A DNA stretch of 64,000 nt from Paracyclopina nana (taxonomy: Eukaryota; Arthropoda; Copepoda; Cyclopoida; Cyclopettidae): the NCBI GenBank assembly GCA_019096065.1, contig JAGUCH010000009.1:320001-384000 (forward strand). Reading direction: 5' to 3'. The translations under genes were made by a program, and so were the position numbers. This document shows positions 12,001-23,400 of the stretch, in pieces (position 1 is the stretch's first letter; the number at the start of each line of letters is the position of its first letter). The notes under the pieces were generated by a model. That model did no database searches and had not been told where the DNA came from. It saw nothing but the letters and a program-made list of their open reading frames with translations.

Positions 12001-12938
12001 ATGAGGTGCGATCCATCCATCTCGAGCACCTCGACAAGCTCCTCGAGCAGTCCCGGGTACAAGAGGCTCTGGACGTTCTCGGTCAGCGTGTTCGAGTAGA
12101 TGAGGACGGACAGGGCCTGGAGCCTGGCCTCGACACACTTGAGTCGCTTGGCATAGGTGGCGAAGCTCGAGGCCAGCCGCAGGTAGGTGAAGAGCTGCAT
12201 TTGCTTCTCCTCGGGCACGGCGTAGGTGCTCAGGAGCTGCTCCATCAGCGAGGCCGGACTCGCGCCCAACTGGTCCACGTGGGCCACGTGCACCACTGTC
12301 ATGGCATTGGCTTTCGAGTTGTCCCCATCCGAGTAGAACTCAAAGTGCAAGGTGGTCGCGCTCTCCGGGAACGAACCGATGGGGTCATCCGTGCAGCATT
12401 TCGACAGCCCGAACCCGTTGTCCTTGCCGCCCCAACCCGCGGCCAAATGGGTCAGCCTGGAGAGCAGGCCGGAGCGCTTCTCCGGGGCCAGCCGAGCGAT
12501 GAAGTTGCTCCGCTTGGAGAACATGTAGAGCAGGTTGAGGACAGCGAGGACCACGTCGAGGTCGGAGCTCGCGAGCAACGTCGTCAGGTGTTCCATCGAA
12601 GAGTACAAGTGACGGCTGAAGCTGTGCTCGATGAGCAGCGTCGTGAAGTGTAATGTCCAAAGTACCAGCTCCTTCAGCCGGTCATCAGCCTGGTCGACGG
12701 CCAAAGCCCATTTGGCGTCCGCTTTGGCAGCGGCAGCCTCGAGCACTTCATCGCAGAGGTCGAGCACGTCGATCCAGTGGAGCAGCTCACACTTGCCGTA
12801 CGTCCAGGTCTCGATGCGTTGGAGCTCACCAAGGAACTCCGCCTTGGACCCGGTCGATGTGAGGCGGTCAATGAGGCCTTTGCAGTCCGCCGGAACCTCG
12901 GATGAGCTCTTCTTCAGCTTGGACCGGTCGATCTTCAT
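1..12938 (-). CDS. HUWE1: HUWE1 HECT-type E3 ubiquitin ligase, N-terminal part (runs off left edge)
   Basis: Giant HECT E3 that ubiquitinates unassembled, DNA-repair and stress substrates. Coding exons in transcript order: 12938-11493, 9678-9220, 9083-5616, 5371-5204, 3817-1964, 1894-1739, 1346-1154, 412-<1. All have GT/AG borders and compatible phases, giving about 2,718 codons; the human protein is about 4,370 aa, so the HECT domain is outside the window. The start matches the family N-terminus ([10 protein letters not shown]...ADC). The first exons hold the DUF908/DUF913 armadillo-like region, exon 3 a UBA and a UIM, exon 4 the WWE domain, and exons 6-8 the acidic and DUF4414-like region. 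There is a seven-Gln run and a Glu-rich stretch near residues 500-530. The 69-bp intron 1895-1963 is in frame and stop-free, but would add a hydrophobic insert foreign to the family, so I treat it as an intron. Confidence 0.95.
505..965. mobile_element. Foldback/MITE-like element with repeated CCGACA termini, in a HUWE1 intron
   Basis: The left part (505-580) has three spaced copies of CCGACACATTT. The right part (868-960) has four or five copies of TGTCGGACA or close variants in the opposite orientation. One 25-base block on the left, starting CATAGTTGTAACATG, is repeated as its reverse complement on the right with a few differences. Subterminal repeats within inverted arms are typical of foldback elements. 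No coding capacity seen. The intron spans 413-1153. Confidence 0.6.
600..830. repeat. Internal segment shared with the UBR4 intron 2 repeat
   Basis: The run around 675-775, including TTTTCTTAGCTTTTCCC and CATGGTCATCATGGTTGC, resembles 21570-21660 (TTTTCTTAACTTTTTCC, CATGGCAATCATGATTGC). This suggests one dispersed repeat family, by eye about 70 percent similar. Confidence 0.4.
1463..1545 (-). mobile_element. tRNA-like SINE head
   Basis: The minus strand carries a near-consensus Pol III B box (GGTTCGAGTCC) in a mostly paired T-arm, a tRNA-like D region, and an almost complementary seven-base acceptor stem. The anticodon stem does not pair, so this is a tRNA-derived repeat and not a functional tRNA. 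A T-run follows soon after, as a Pol III stop would. It lies in the HUWE1 intron 1347-1738 and resembles the element at 17580-17655. Confidence 0.5.
3950..4062 (-). repeat. Dispersed repeat with TCGGGCTAG core (copy 1)
   Basis: Read on the minus strand it runs GGCTCGGGCTAGTAAAG, then TACTCGAGTTTT, then CAGCTATTTAATGA. It matches 23885-23995 over about 100 bases and 38880-38948 on the plus strand. In both minus-strand copies a SINE head starts about 75-80 bases to the right, so the two may move as one composite. HUWE1 intron 3818-5203. Confidence 0.55.
4142..4350 (+). mobile_element. tRNA-headed SINE, copy 1
   Basis: The head starts GTTTCCATAGCTCAGTGG and has a clear A box and a B box (GGTTCGAATC). 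An Asp-like loop (GTC) is visible, but the T-stem and acceptor do not pair, so it is not a working tRNA. The ~140-base body includes GGCCATTAAGTATTTA. Both head and body match 49385-49582 (reverse strand), and the head plus part of the body match 24069-24310. Confidence 0.75.
4876..5101. repeat. Degenerate tandem repeat, ~62-bp unit, about 4 copies
   Basis: Units contain GACTAGAATTT, then an AAATCAGCCGTTTGTTTA-like block, then a short T-run and TTGGC. The third unit is shortened and carries GGTTAGGTTAGG. In the HUWE1 intron 3818-5203. The rest of that intron shows nothing beyond this, the SINE and the dispersed repeat. Confidence 0.6.
5204..5371 (-). other. HUWE1: HUWE1 exon 4 encoding the WWE domain
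   Basis: A 56-codon exon too short to stand out as an ORF. It is bounded by a TTTCAG acceptor and CAG/GT donor on the minus strand and encodes the WWE core: W-K-W-F-D, then W-C-T-Y, then the T-I-D-E-A-F-W-x-G segment and a final GRR-Y motif. It covers residues about 1792-1847 and joins in frame to the [11 protein letters not shown] segment that follows WWE in HUWE1. WWE domains bind poly-ADP-ribose or mediate protein contacts. Confidence 0.92.
6232..6610 (-). other. HUWE1: HUWE1 UBA domain and ubiquitin-interacting motif
   Basis: In exon 3, residues about 1465-1510 form a UBA domain with the M-G-F-P-R signature, followed by [10 protein letters not shown]. About 55-60 residues later (about residue 1566) comes a [15 protein letters not shown]. 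Both bind ubiquitin and occur in this order in HUWE1 proteins. Confidence 0.9.
9932..9945 (+). promoter_or_regulatory. CTCF-like motif
   Basis: CCACTAGATGGCGC matches the vertebrate/arthropod CTCF core consensus CCASYAGRKGGCRS at all 14 positions. It lies in HUWE1 intron 1 (9679-11492). Binding is not shown by sequence alone. Confidence 0.45.
10640..10750. repeat. Direct repeat A in HUWE1 intron 1
   Basis: About 105 bases nearly identical to 11228-11335, ending in the same GATGATATAGCAAAG. The DNA between the copies (10805-11160) has irregular G/C-run blocks, several containing TGGGCCCC. No coding signal. Confidence 0.75.
11228..11335. repeat. Direct repeat B in HUWE1 intron 1
   Basis: Second copy of the segment at 10640-10750, differing at only a few bases. 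It ends about 160 bases from the splice donor of the first coding exon, so the duplication lies wholly inside the intron. Confidence 0.75.
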
Positions 12939-13139
12939 CCTGGAGCCGTACTACCTCTTCAAGTCATCTGCAAGAAAAGAGCTCGCATGATCAGCTCCAC
13001 ACACTGGAAAAGCTTTGTTTGCCAACAGGGACGAAACAAGGCTGAAGGAAATGGACTTTTGCACAGCTCACTTAAAAAAACGAGACTCGAGAGAAATCTT
13101 TCCAAAGCTCGACTAGATGCCTGCAATCCGAGGACTTAC

Positions 13140-13250
13140 CTTACTTTTTTACGGGTTTTAGGTGAGGATTGTGCGGCGAAATTCGTGTATTTCTGGGGCG
13201 TTGAATTAATTTCTGGCAGTCGCAACTAACCGCGATGACGACCGTTCTTA
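13140..13250 (-). other. HUWE1: Probable HUWE1 5'-UTR exon (left border only)
   Basis: On the minus strand a consensus donor, AAG/GTAAGT, ends an exon at 13140. The first coding exon begins after a TTGCAG acceptor at 12967, 29 bases before the ATG, implying a 172-bp 5'-UTR intron. The upstream limit (transcription start) is not visible; 13250 is a placeholder. Confidence 0.4.
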
Positions 13251-14425
13251 GTTCTCACTAGTGAGTGAGAGGAAAGAAAAGTGAAAGGAGCCACCCATGA
13301 AAAAGTCAAGTCACGGTGGAAAAACGCGAAAACGCGGTTGAAATCCGAGTCGACGTCAAATATCGCTGTTTACGCGCGGGGAAAAGTGACGCGATGCGAT
13401 TTCGCGAGAAACTCAAAATAATGACGAGAGATTTTTCGCCAATTCGATTGCAACAATGTGTAAAGTGAGCGAGAGCGCCACCTACCTGGACTCGATTTGT
13501 ACCAAAAAATTTCTGCCGAGATCTTCCTTTGGTCTTCAGCTACTTGATTTGCATTTGAATGCGAGCAAATGTATATTAAGATCACTTTTTCCTTCGTAAC
13601 TAATTCTAATTCAGCTCGCCATGATGAAATTTGGCTTCATCGATCAACTCATGAAATCGGATCGAAATCTACCTCTAGAAATTAGATCCTATTTTAGTTT
13701 TCCATAAGCTTTAGGCTTTTATTTAGTGTTATTTTGCACTTGTCTACTTTTGATATATTCTTGTATTGTTTTGAATCAAAATTAAAATCAAAACTATTTT
13801 AAATTGCCAATAAAGTGGAAGAAATGGCCATTTTAGATGCCCAAATAATCTTACCACGGTTCGCATGATTTGACGACATTTGGTGAAAATCGTTGCCAGA
13901 AGCCAACAAAATCAAAACAATAACCGTTGAATTTGACTTTTTTTGCAGTGCATTGGCGATAAACGAATTTCAACCACTTTACGCACTGATGTTTACCTGA
14001 GAAAACTGAGGAACTTTAATCAATGATTAGAAAAATCTTTAGTCCAATTTTTTTCCGTTAAATCGCAACAGCGAATAATCAACTACCGAATGTGACTAGT
14101 AAGTATTCTAAAAGTGCCTACTTATTCCTGATTTTTTTCACCTTTCTTGTCACACTTCCCGCATTTTGCCAAATTTGAGTCATTTATCCATAGTGCAACC
14201 GACCGAAATTCCCAAATTCCCAAGAAAAGGTCGACATTTCTTATTGTACCACAAAATGTAAAAGTTAAAAAGCTGGAGATTTTGACGATATTATTGAAGA
14301 TGTCGGCAAATATTTCGTATTTTTGCGATAATTTTGCGATTTTCCTATGAGCGATATTTTAGTCGAAGAGCTTTACCAGAATTGAGCGACAATTTTCGCC
14401 TCATAATGATTTCTGTTTCTTGCAG
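13141..14425. promoter_or_regulatory. Shared upstream region of HUWE1 and UBR4
   Basis: The two ATGs point away from each other and are 1.5 kb apart, so both promoters must lie here. The part at 13320-13430 is unusually rich in CpG for this window (ACGCGCGGGG, ATTTCGCGAG), as in broad housekeeping promoters. I see no clear TATA box. For UBR4 a possible 5'-UTR donor (GTAAGT) is at 14099 and the acceptor TTGCAG ends at 14425. The remainder is AT-rich with no feature I can name. Confidence 0.55.
13475..13488 (-). promoter_or_regulatory. CTCF-like motif in the shared promoter region
   Basis: The minus strand reads CAGGTAGGTGGCGC, 12 of 14 matches to the CTCF core, with the AGGTGGCGC part intact. 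It lies between HUWE1 and UBR4. Confidence 0.35.
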
Positions 14426-14437
14426 AGAAATTGAAAT

Positions 14438-17400
14438 ATGGAGTCTTTAGCTCTATACGAGCTCAATCGACTAGTCAAACTTGTCGCTGCCTCGACAGAA
14501 GGCGAAGCCAATCCAGATGAAGTCCTTGAGTTGGCCAAGGTTCTGCTCAAGCGATCCAATTTACTGACAGAGCCAGGATTCTACCATGAGTACAAGGATG
14601 TCTTGTCACCCATTTCCGTCTTGGCCTCCGAGGTATTTGCCACCAATCGAAACAATGCTATTTCAAGGGATGCTTTCGCCTCCATTTCATCAGCCTCCCA
14701 ACTCTTGGTGACTTTCATGGTATCCAATGTCGATGCTGACAATGCGAGGAAATTCCTCAACCCTTTATCAGCGCTATGCACAGGCTCTGCATGCTTGGAA
14801 TCAAAAGAAAAAGCCGAAGCCATTGAAAGCCTCAAATCATCAATCGCTTTCCCACCAGGATTGGTGTTTGATCAGTCGCAAAGACCGCAAAGGCCACCAA
14901 TGCCATTGGCCTTGCAACAACAAGCGAATGAAAATGAAGGCCCATCTGATTTCACCCGACCCCAAACAGATTTGACGTCAGCCTTGATTTTGCAACTGAG
15001 ATCAACCTTTGAAAACAGCCTCAAATTTGAGGCTGGACAAGCGGGAGGTGCTTCGTCCTCCTCGTCAACAGGTTTCGAGGATGAGCTACACTCGTTTTCC
15101 ACCAGAAATGTCCAATGCATGCGAAACTTGAACGCATCCGACAAACTGATTGACATTTGCCTCAATCTGCCACAATTGAGAAAGCATATTGCCAACATTG
15201 GCCAATGGGAGAATGCCATGGATTTGGATCCTTCCTCCATCAGAGATGTGCAAATTGGCGATTTGCTTCAAGATGTCGACATTGCCTGGAAATCCTTGTC
15301 ATTGCCCATCCTGGAGCCGCTCACATCCGAGCGTCTGGTGAAGATCACCCAAATTGTCATGGGATGTTTGGTGTCGTCTGTCTCGGTTGCTTCAATCGAG
15401 GTTGGTGACAGCACCGAGGCTGAATCGATGGCAGTTGAAATTGTCGAGAATTCGCTCGAGTTGTTCAACACTGTGCTCAACACCATTCGTCAATCGACAA
15501 GAGCTGGTGGGCACATTTTGCAGAATTACGTCCTGATGGGTGCTTGGGTGCTCACTTCTGGACTGTTGCTCCAATTGGCATCTGCCTCAAAGGAGGGCGA
15601 AACACATCTGGATGCCACCAGAGATGTCCAATCCATGAAACACTTGAGCATTGGAGACAAACCCGAAGGGATTAATTCCAAGCAGCCAAGGTTGTCCGAC
15701 TTGGCGAAACTCATGAGTCATGGCCTCAACTTGAACAAGGTTGGGCAGAGGTTCAATGTATTGTCAGTGGCTTTGGCTTCGGAAGCGCTCACCTTGACCT
15801 CGTTGCTGCTGGAGGACTTGGCCTCTGAAGAAAAATGCCTCAAATTGGACGACGAGCCTGCAACCTTGGACCTGTTCCAACCCTTCACCGCCTCCCAAAG
15901 GGTGGCACTTGTCTTGAACTCGGTCCCTTTGATTCCTCTGCTCTTCAACGTGGCCTTTGTTAGCTTTCGCAAGGGCCTCACGAGTAAATCTGAGCCAGCA
16001 TTGTACGACTCAAGCAAGCCGAATGATCAGGACGATGACAATGAAGAGGATGAAGACTCTGAGCCTCTCCTTGGCAAATGGTTCGAAGAGACTCTTTCGC
16101 TTTTCCCCTCTGAGGCCTCATCATCGACAACTGATAAAAAGGCCAAGAAAGGCTCGGAGAACTTGTCGAAAGTGGAGCCCAGCGGATTCTACATCTCCTT
16201 GGCCTCTCACATCTTCATCTTCTTGAACAAGCACATGCTGACAGCCTCAGAGGACACCTTCCTCTCTACTTACATCAAGAATGGCCTTTCGGAGGCCCAG
16301 ATGATTGTGCTCGCAGATATGATTCGCGACATCGATGGCCTCGAGAGGACATACGCTGAGTTTACCAATGCTTTGGCCTCCTTCACCTATGACATGCTCG
16401 CTTTGGGGCTGTTGACGCACAAGTTGCAAAACGACTTGTTGGCCCAATTAGGAGTTTCGCCCTGGCACGAAGATGAGTTTTGGCCTTTACAAGTGCAGCC
16501 AAGAACCCTTTCGATACTTGCACACATTTTGATCCTACGTCAAGCCTCGAGCGAGCAAGACTTCACGTCAAGGCCAAACGTCTACGCATCCATATGGCAA
16601 CGAGTCTTGTCCAGCCTCACTGAGGCCATCATGGAGGACGACTCTGAGACCAGTGAGGACTCCAATGACAATGATTTGAATGTGGAGCATGCGCAATTGC
16701 TGCTTTTTCTGTTCCATGCGTTGGCGTTGATGCAGAAGAAACAGTTGCTGCTTTATGCTGGCAATTGCTTGATCAAGGTTGCCAAGGTGAGAAAGTCGAC
16801 TCAAAGGCAAATTTTACACTCGTCAAGGCTCATCCTCATCTTTGAGTATATGATGAAAAACCTATACGAGCCACCCAAGTCGTTGATGAGTCAGGTGCAG
16901 CACAACATTTTCAAGCGACAAGCCAACGATGAAATCATTTTCCATCCTTGCTATGAAGTCAACAAAGCCAATGGTCACAAGTTTTACAACTTGTTCGAAG
17001 TGCAATCCGGATTCACCGCCGAGGTGCCAAAGCTGGACGGATTGGCACTCAGCTTTGTCCTGGGGACCAGTGAATCGCTTAAATATGCCCAATTGTACCA
17101 AGCCTTGATCGAGAACCTTGATGTGGTCAAATCTGTGGGCATTTTGAGCAGCAGTGAGGCAAAGCTGAAACCTGGATTCCTGGCTGCAGTTCAATATTGC
17201 TTCGCTTTGACCATGCGAACGCTCCAAGCCATTCCACCCTCAGTCGAGTTTCTGGAGACTCTTTCAGGTATTTCTTTTGGATTTTACTGTTAAAAGTCTA
17301 CATGTCTTAACAGCTAAAATTCATGTAAAGGCGAAATGCCAACAGTTTAAATTACCTATTATTTACCTATTTTTGAGTCTTTAAAAATTGCATTTTTGTC

Positions 17401-20400
17401 AACTTGGCGGTGGGTTCACTACATACGGCAGTGAAGTGAAAATCCTTGTATTTTGCTGAGATTTGGTGTGCGCTCGCATCTACCGTACAATAATGACTTT
17501 TTGTCGTCACATGTGAAGAAATAATGCTCATTATTGTACAGTTGACAACTTGAGAGTCCTTCTTCAATTAAAAAAAGACTTGACCGGGACTCGAACCTGG
17601 GTCGACTGAATGTAAGGTCTGCACTATGCCAGTGTACTATCAGACATCTCTCATTCTGGCATATACAAATAATTACATTTGCATTCTGTTTTAAGAAAAT
17701 CTTCAAAAATAATTTATAATGAAGAACAGTCCTCTAAAGTATTCTGATTTTAAAAAAGTCCTCTTAAACATCCTCATTCTAGAAAAGTCTGCCAAAACAC
17801 TATTATTTAAAAAAAGTGCAAAAATCAATTTTTATAGTCTTCTTTGTAACAAGCTTTTATTGTTCTTGGAAAACAGAATGTTATTATAAGTGACATCTTA
17901 TAATTTCAAGCCAAATTCGTCATTTTGGTGTTTTTTCGAAAAATTCTGGCTAAATATTCCGCTAAATATCTAGTTGCCCTACAAGTGCTGAGCTCTTGCT
18001 GGAGATGCACGCGCGCGCGCGATTGACCGCAAAGTTTTACCTGCAAACGAGCTATCCTTTTTAAGGCCAATTGACTGGTTAAATTAATCAATTTTTTGCC
18101 TTTAACAGTACAATTGGGACTTTTAACCATCACGAAGTTAACAAAAATGTCAGTACTGTCCTGATGACTCGTCCATATAGTGTTTTTCGCTCATTTGTAG
18201 TAAAATTCCAGATCACTCGTGGCTTCACCACTCCGGTGATCTTTCATTTGACTACTCATGAGCGAAAAACCCTATATGGACTCGTCATCAGGACAGTATT
18301 GTTACATTCGGTTGCAAACAAAAGCTATAGATGCATGACAATAGGCAAAAATGGCTCTTTTTCCAAATTTCTAAAAACAACCTCAAGCCTAGACAAATTG
18401 ATTTGTCTAGCAAATTTTTATCTTTATCTGTCAATGCACACTAATTTGGACACTTTTGATAGCCTTGAAGTCATTCAAATAAGGAGCTAGAAATTGTCCT
18501 TGAATTGAGAATTTAGCGATTTGACGGAATTTATTGAGTGCGCGAAAACGTCTTTTTTGTGTACTGTGCGCTCCCAATTAAAATTAATGCCTCTAATTGG
18601 CTAAAAGCTAAAGTGGTCAAATAAACCCAATTGCCTCAATCGTGCGCGCGCGCTCAGTTGAGCATTAAGGAGCGCCCAAATAAACCTTAATGAATTTCTG
18701 CGCACTTGCGCGCGTTCTCATATAGTCACGCTTATTTGGCCCTAAACTTGGCCAAAATTGGCTAAAATTCTGCGCACTTGAGCGCGTGCTCAATTGTGCA
18801 ATTGACTTATAACTAGAGCGCACGTTAAGGACTGCCCCCAATTAAAATTAATGCAATCGTGCGCGCGCGCTCATTTGTGTATTAAGGACCGCCCAAATAA
18901 ACATTGATGCATTTGATAGGCAGACATTCTGCGCACTTGCGCGCGTGCTCAAAGTCACGCTTTTTTGGCCCTAAACTTGCCCGCACTCACTACGTTTAAG
19001 CATCTGATTGGCTGAAATACTGCGCACTCGAGCGCGTGCTCAAATGGTCATACTTATTGGATTTTTTTAAAGCCCCGCTATTCAATGTAAAGCATCTCAT
19101 TGGTTGAAATTATGTGCTCTCGTGCGCTTGCTCATGTGCTCAATTGTATCCTTCCTTTTAACGCTGAAGAAAGCATTTTATAGGCTTTTTACTGGACTTT
19201 GGGAGCAATTTTTTTAAACTCAAGCCTGGCTATTTTCATAAAAAAATATTACCTATCAGCTTTTTAATTTCAATTCCAAGTTGTGAAACTCAGGAGCTAA
19301 ATCCAGCATTTGAAAGTAGAAGCTTTATAACTGTAGTCAATCATGATAAAACGTTTTTTAGAAATGTGGAAAGCTATTTGTTTTTCTTTTTGTTAATCAA
19401 AAAAGGTTTCATATTCTGTGCATTTTTAATTGCTTAGTTTAAAAGGAATGTGCTATTTCGGATTTTTTTAGGGTGAATTTATGATGAAAATCCAAGCTTT
19501 AACAAAAATGTCACAATTTCTTTCAGGAGCTCCATATTTGAATGAGAATGGAGAGGCTGACACTTGTGCTTTGCTGCACTCCTTGATCATTTGTCACCGA
19601 CTGAATGAAAAACACTACAGTGGATGGGTGAAGGACTCACTGGTGAAGCAAGGCCAAACCACAGCCAAGGCCGAGTCCCTTTTGAAAAATGTGACCTCCA
19701 CAGTCTCCACATTTTCCTATGACCTAAGAATGTTGAAGCAATTATTGCGAAGTTCCAGCGGAATTGCATTAGCCAAGCGTGGCCAATTGGTAGCAAAAGA
19801 AAAACTAGCTACGTTCTTTGACCTCGTCGTCCTTGATGCCACAACTGTCCAATTGCACATGGCTGTTGACAAGACACGCAGTACCAGTGATGTCAATTTG
19901 AAGCAAACTATTGAATCAGCCTGTGAAGTCATCTTGCCATTGCTTGAGACCTTGTCTGCACATGCCAAGTCTGCAATTGTGCATGGGGTCAACATGACAA
20001 CAAAGAGAACCGATGAAGAAGTCGTTGTTGATGACCACGCCAAACAGATGATGCTGCAATTCTTGTCAATTTCTGGCACCAGATGCTCCCAAACGGACTC
20101 CTTGGCCATGACATTGGAAGAACATTGTCCTTCTGGCCTTCGATCAGCATTGGCAGCATGGCAAGATGGATCCCTTGCTGGATTTGCGACTCTCGAAGAA
20201 AGTCGGTCGTCCAGCATGAATCCGGAAGTCTTCTTGTACAACAGGATCCATTGTCACTTGTCCTCATTATCCTGTCCCTTGATGTCACTGAAGCAAAACT
20301 TGTACAGCGTCGCTCGATTTGCCAAAGACTTGTGCATCTGGGCGCCCGAAAACATCACGAATGTGCAAAACGACATTGCCTATGCGCTCTTCCCACTCAT

Positions 20401-23400
20401 CACAGACAGTTGCACTGAGATTCTGTCCAATTTGCTGGCACTAGTGCTAGAAAAGCAGATTGGAAGTCATGAATCTGACGAGTTTGCAGCAAAAGTGTTT
20501 CAACACGTCCTTCAGAACACGTTTGAAGCCCTCATCAAACCTGTGAATTTCGACGAAAGGATCCTCATTGAAATTGTGCATTATATGGAAGAGATGCTTG
20601 ACAGACCGATTGGAAGGGCGACTTTGGACCAGTTCTTCAGTGATGCTCCCTATGATCTGGATCAGTTGCTTCTGTCCATGTCCAGACAAGACTTGTCTCC
20701 GGAATTTGCTTCGAGAGTCCTCAAGTTCTTCAACAAACTTTTCTCAGTTCATGAGAAAAATCCAACAGAAGAAGCCACTGAAAGATTATGCGCTTCTTTG
20801 TCATCAGTGGCCTACATTCCAACCCCTCAATTGGAGGCTTGGTTAAGCCATGTTGTTAAAGGTGAGAGATGATGACCTGGTAGAGACCATTGCTCAAATT
20901 CACTCTGGAGTCCCAAAATTGTATTAAGTCCTTAAGGCTCATTTTGTATCAAAGTAGGATTTTAGTCAAGGCCAAAGCTAGAAAACTCATCTGAGCTATT
21001 TCTCATTTATGTGAGATATTATACAGAAAATGCCTAAAAGACATTTCCCAAGTTTTGGGAGGACTGTTATGCACATTGACCTGGTAGAGTTCTTTGCCCA
21101 AACTCTCTCAACCACCCAAAAGTCATACATATTCTAAAAGCTTATTTCATGGGGACTTGCATGGTGTTAATTTTAAAATCCTGGCCTATGGCTTCCCATA
21201 ACATAAAATTTTGAAAAACTTCTAGCTCAGTACCACTTCGTTTTATTGCTATCATGCATTTCAATAACCCCCAACAAAATTGTGAGATCTAACTTTTTGT
21301 ATTTCAAAAGCAAGCTGCTAGGATGACCAGGAGAAGAGATACAGAGAGACAATTTTTCAAGTAGCTAACATTTGTAGCAATTTAATATAAAGTTTGGCAC
21401 TCCATATCTCCTTTCCTGACCATTCTAGCGATTTGCTCATGAAATAAAAAAAGCTAGCCCTTTTGATATTATGAGGGGTGTTTAAAGCTCTATTCAGCGA
21501 AAAAAGCACTCCAAAGGGAGCTAGAGGTTTCATATAGGTTTAAGGGTGGTTGACGAAGCCTAAGATGAAAAGCGCTATCTTCCAGTTTTCTTAACTTTTT
21601 CCACGCCAGTACAACAACTAGCATGGCAATCATGATTGCATGAATGCCTGCTCACAATTGTCTACATTGCATTGTGGACGCCTACGTCTAGTTAACTTTC
21701 AGGCAGAAGTACTTTCTTTTCTGCAATTTGCTTGTCTTTTGTTCCCCATTATAATAAAATGAGCCCTCTGGACATGTACTATCAGAAGATGAGTTTCAGA
21801 ATGATTTTTTTAACTTAGGACCTTTTTAAAGATGTTTTAATTTTTTGTTCAGGATTTTATGACTCCAGTAGCAAGGATGACTCTTCTTCAGTTGTCGAAG
21901 AAAACTGCCACTTGTTGCATTGCCTCACCAATTTTATCGTGGAGGCAAATAGTACAGTGCCTGAAGAAGTCTCTCTCACCATTCTGGCTTGTCTGATTCC
22001 AATGGCTTCTGAAATTCTGGCTGAAAACTCCAAGCAAGCTCACATGTTCCAAGATCTCATGATGGTCTTGACAACCTTGGCCAGTGCAGGATCCGGGCTT
22101 GGGCACATCCAACTCTTTCGCTCTTGCTCTGAGTGGATGCAAAAACACTGTCGGGGCTATCTGAGCAAAATGGCAGTTCAAGATGAAAATGCTATGGAAA
22201 CGTCAGATGATGTCATGGTTGTCAATGCTTGCAAAATCCTCGAATATGTAAGCAACATATCATTGATCATCTAATATTTGTCAAAAAATAACATTGAAAC
22301 TTCAGCTTTCCAAGCTTTTCTAGTTTGTATTCCTACTACGATGAAATGTCATAGATGTTGAACTTAATTTGATATCTTTGCAGATGAGTGATGTGATTGC
22401 TGCGTTGAAGCTCACCAATAATGAACAGGACGAAGGATCATCCAAGTTGCGATCCAGCTCGCCTTCCGGAAATGACAACACTGACAACCAAGCAGACAAT
22501 GAGACTGATTGGATGGATGAGTTGAACAATGATGAGGATGACAGTGCAGCAGAAGACTCAGACGATGAAGGACTGAATTCCAGATTGTGTACGTTCACTC
22601 AAACACAAAAGGAGTTTATGAATCAGCACTGGTACCATTGTCACACGTGCAAAATGGTCGATGGTGTGGGCGTATGCACAATCTGTGCCAAGGTGTGTCA
22701 TGCCAGCCACGATGTCACTTACTCGAAACATGGATCATTCTTCTGTGATTGCGGCGCCAAGGAGGACGGGTCATGCATTGCTTTAACCAAAAGAGAACAA
22801 TCGTCTTCAGCAATGATGTCTAACGGGACAAGGCCATCGATGACATCCACAGCATCCAACATCGGATATGAACTGACAAGTTCTCTTCGACGGCGAGCAT
22901 CTTCTCCTGTCATCGTTGGCCTGAACAACTTGAATGGAACTGAAGAAAAGACACCTTTGAATGACAAGGACATGTCCAGAATGAAACTGGCCAAAAAAGT
23001 CAATGGATGGAAAGAAGTCTTCTTGGATGAAATAAGGCATTCCTGTGTTGCATCTAACTTGCTCGAAATGCTCAAGACAATGGTGCCAGTTGTCAAAGCC
23101 AATGGCGTAAAGAACTCGATGAGTGGACGATCGGCCAACTTGAGAAGTGCACTGATGTCTTTACATGCTGAGTTGCCGACAGAGAGAAGTTGCGAGTTTT
23201 CTGACCAATTGATGCTGCCAACTTTGGGGTCACAAGAAGGCGCTTTTGAAAATGTTCGCATGAGCTATTCGGGTGATCATGGACAGATCATCCGTGGATT
23301 GATGAATTCGCACATGGTCCGAAGAGTTGTCATGTGTTGTCTGTCATCAGGCAAAAGGCAACACTTGGCTGTTGCCCATGAAAAAGGCAAATTGACAGTT

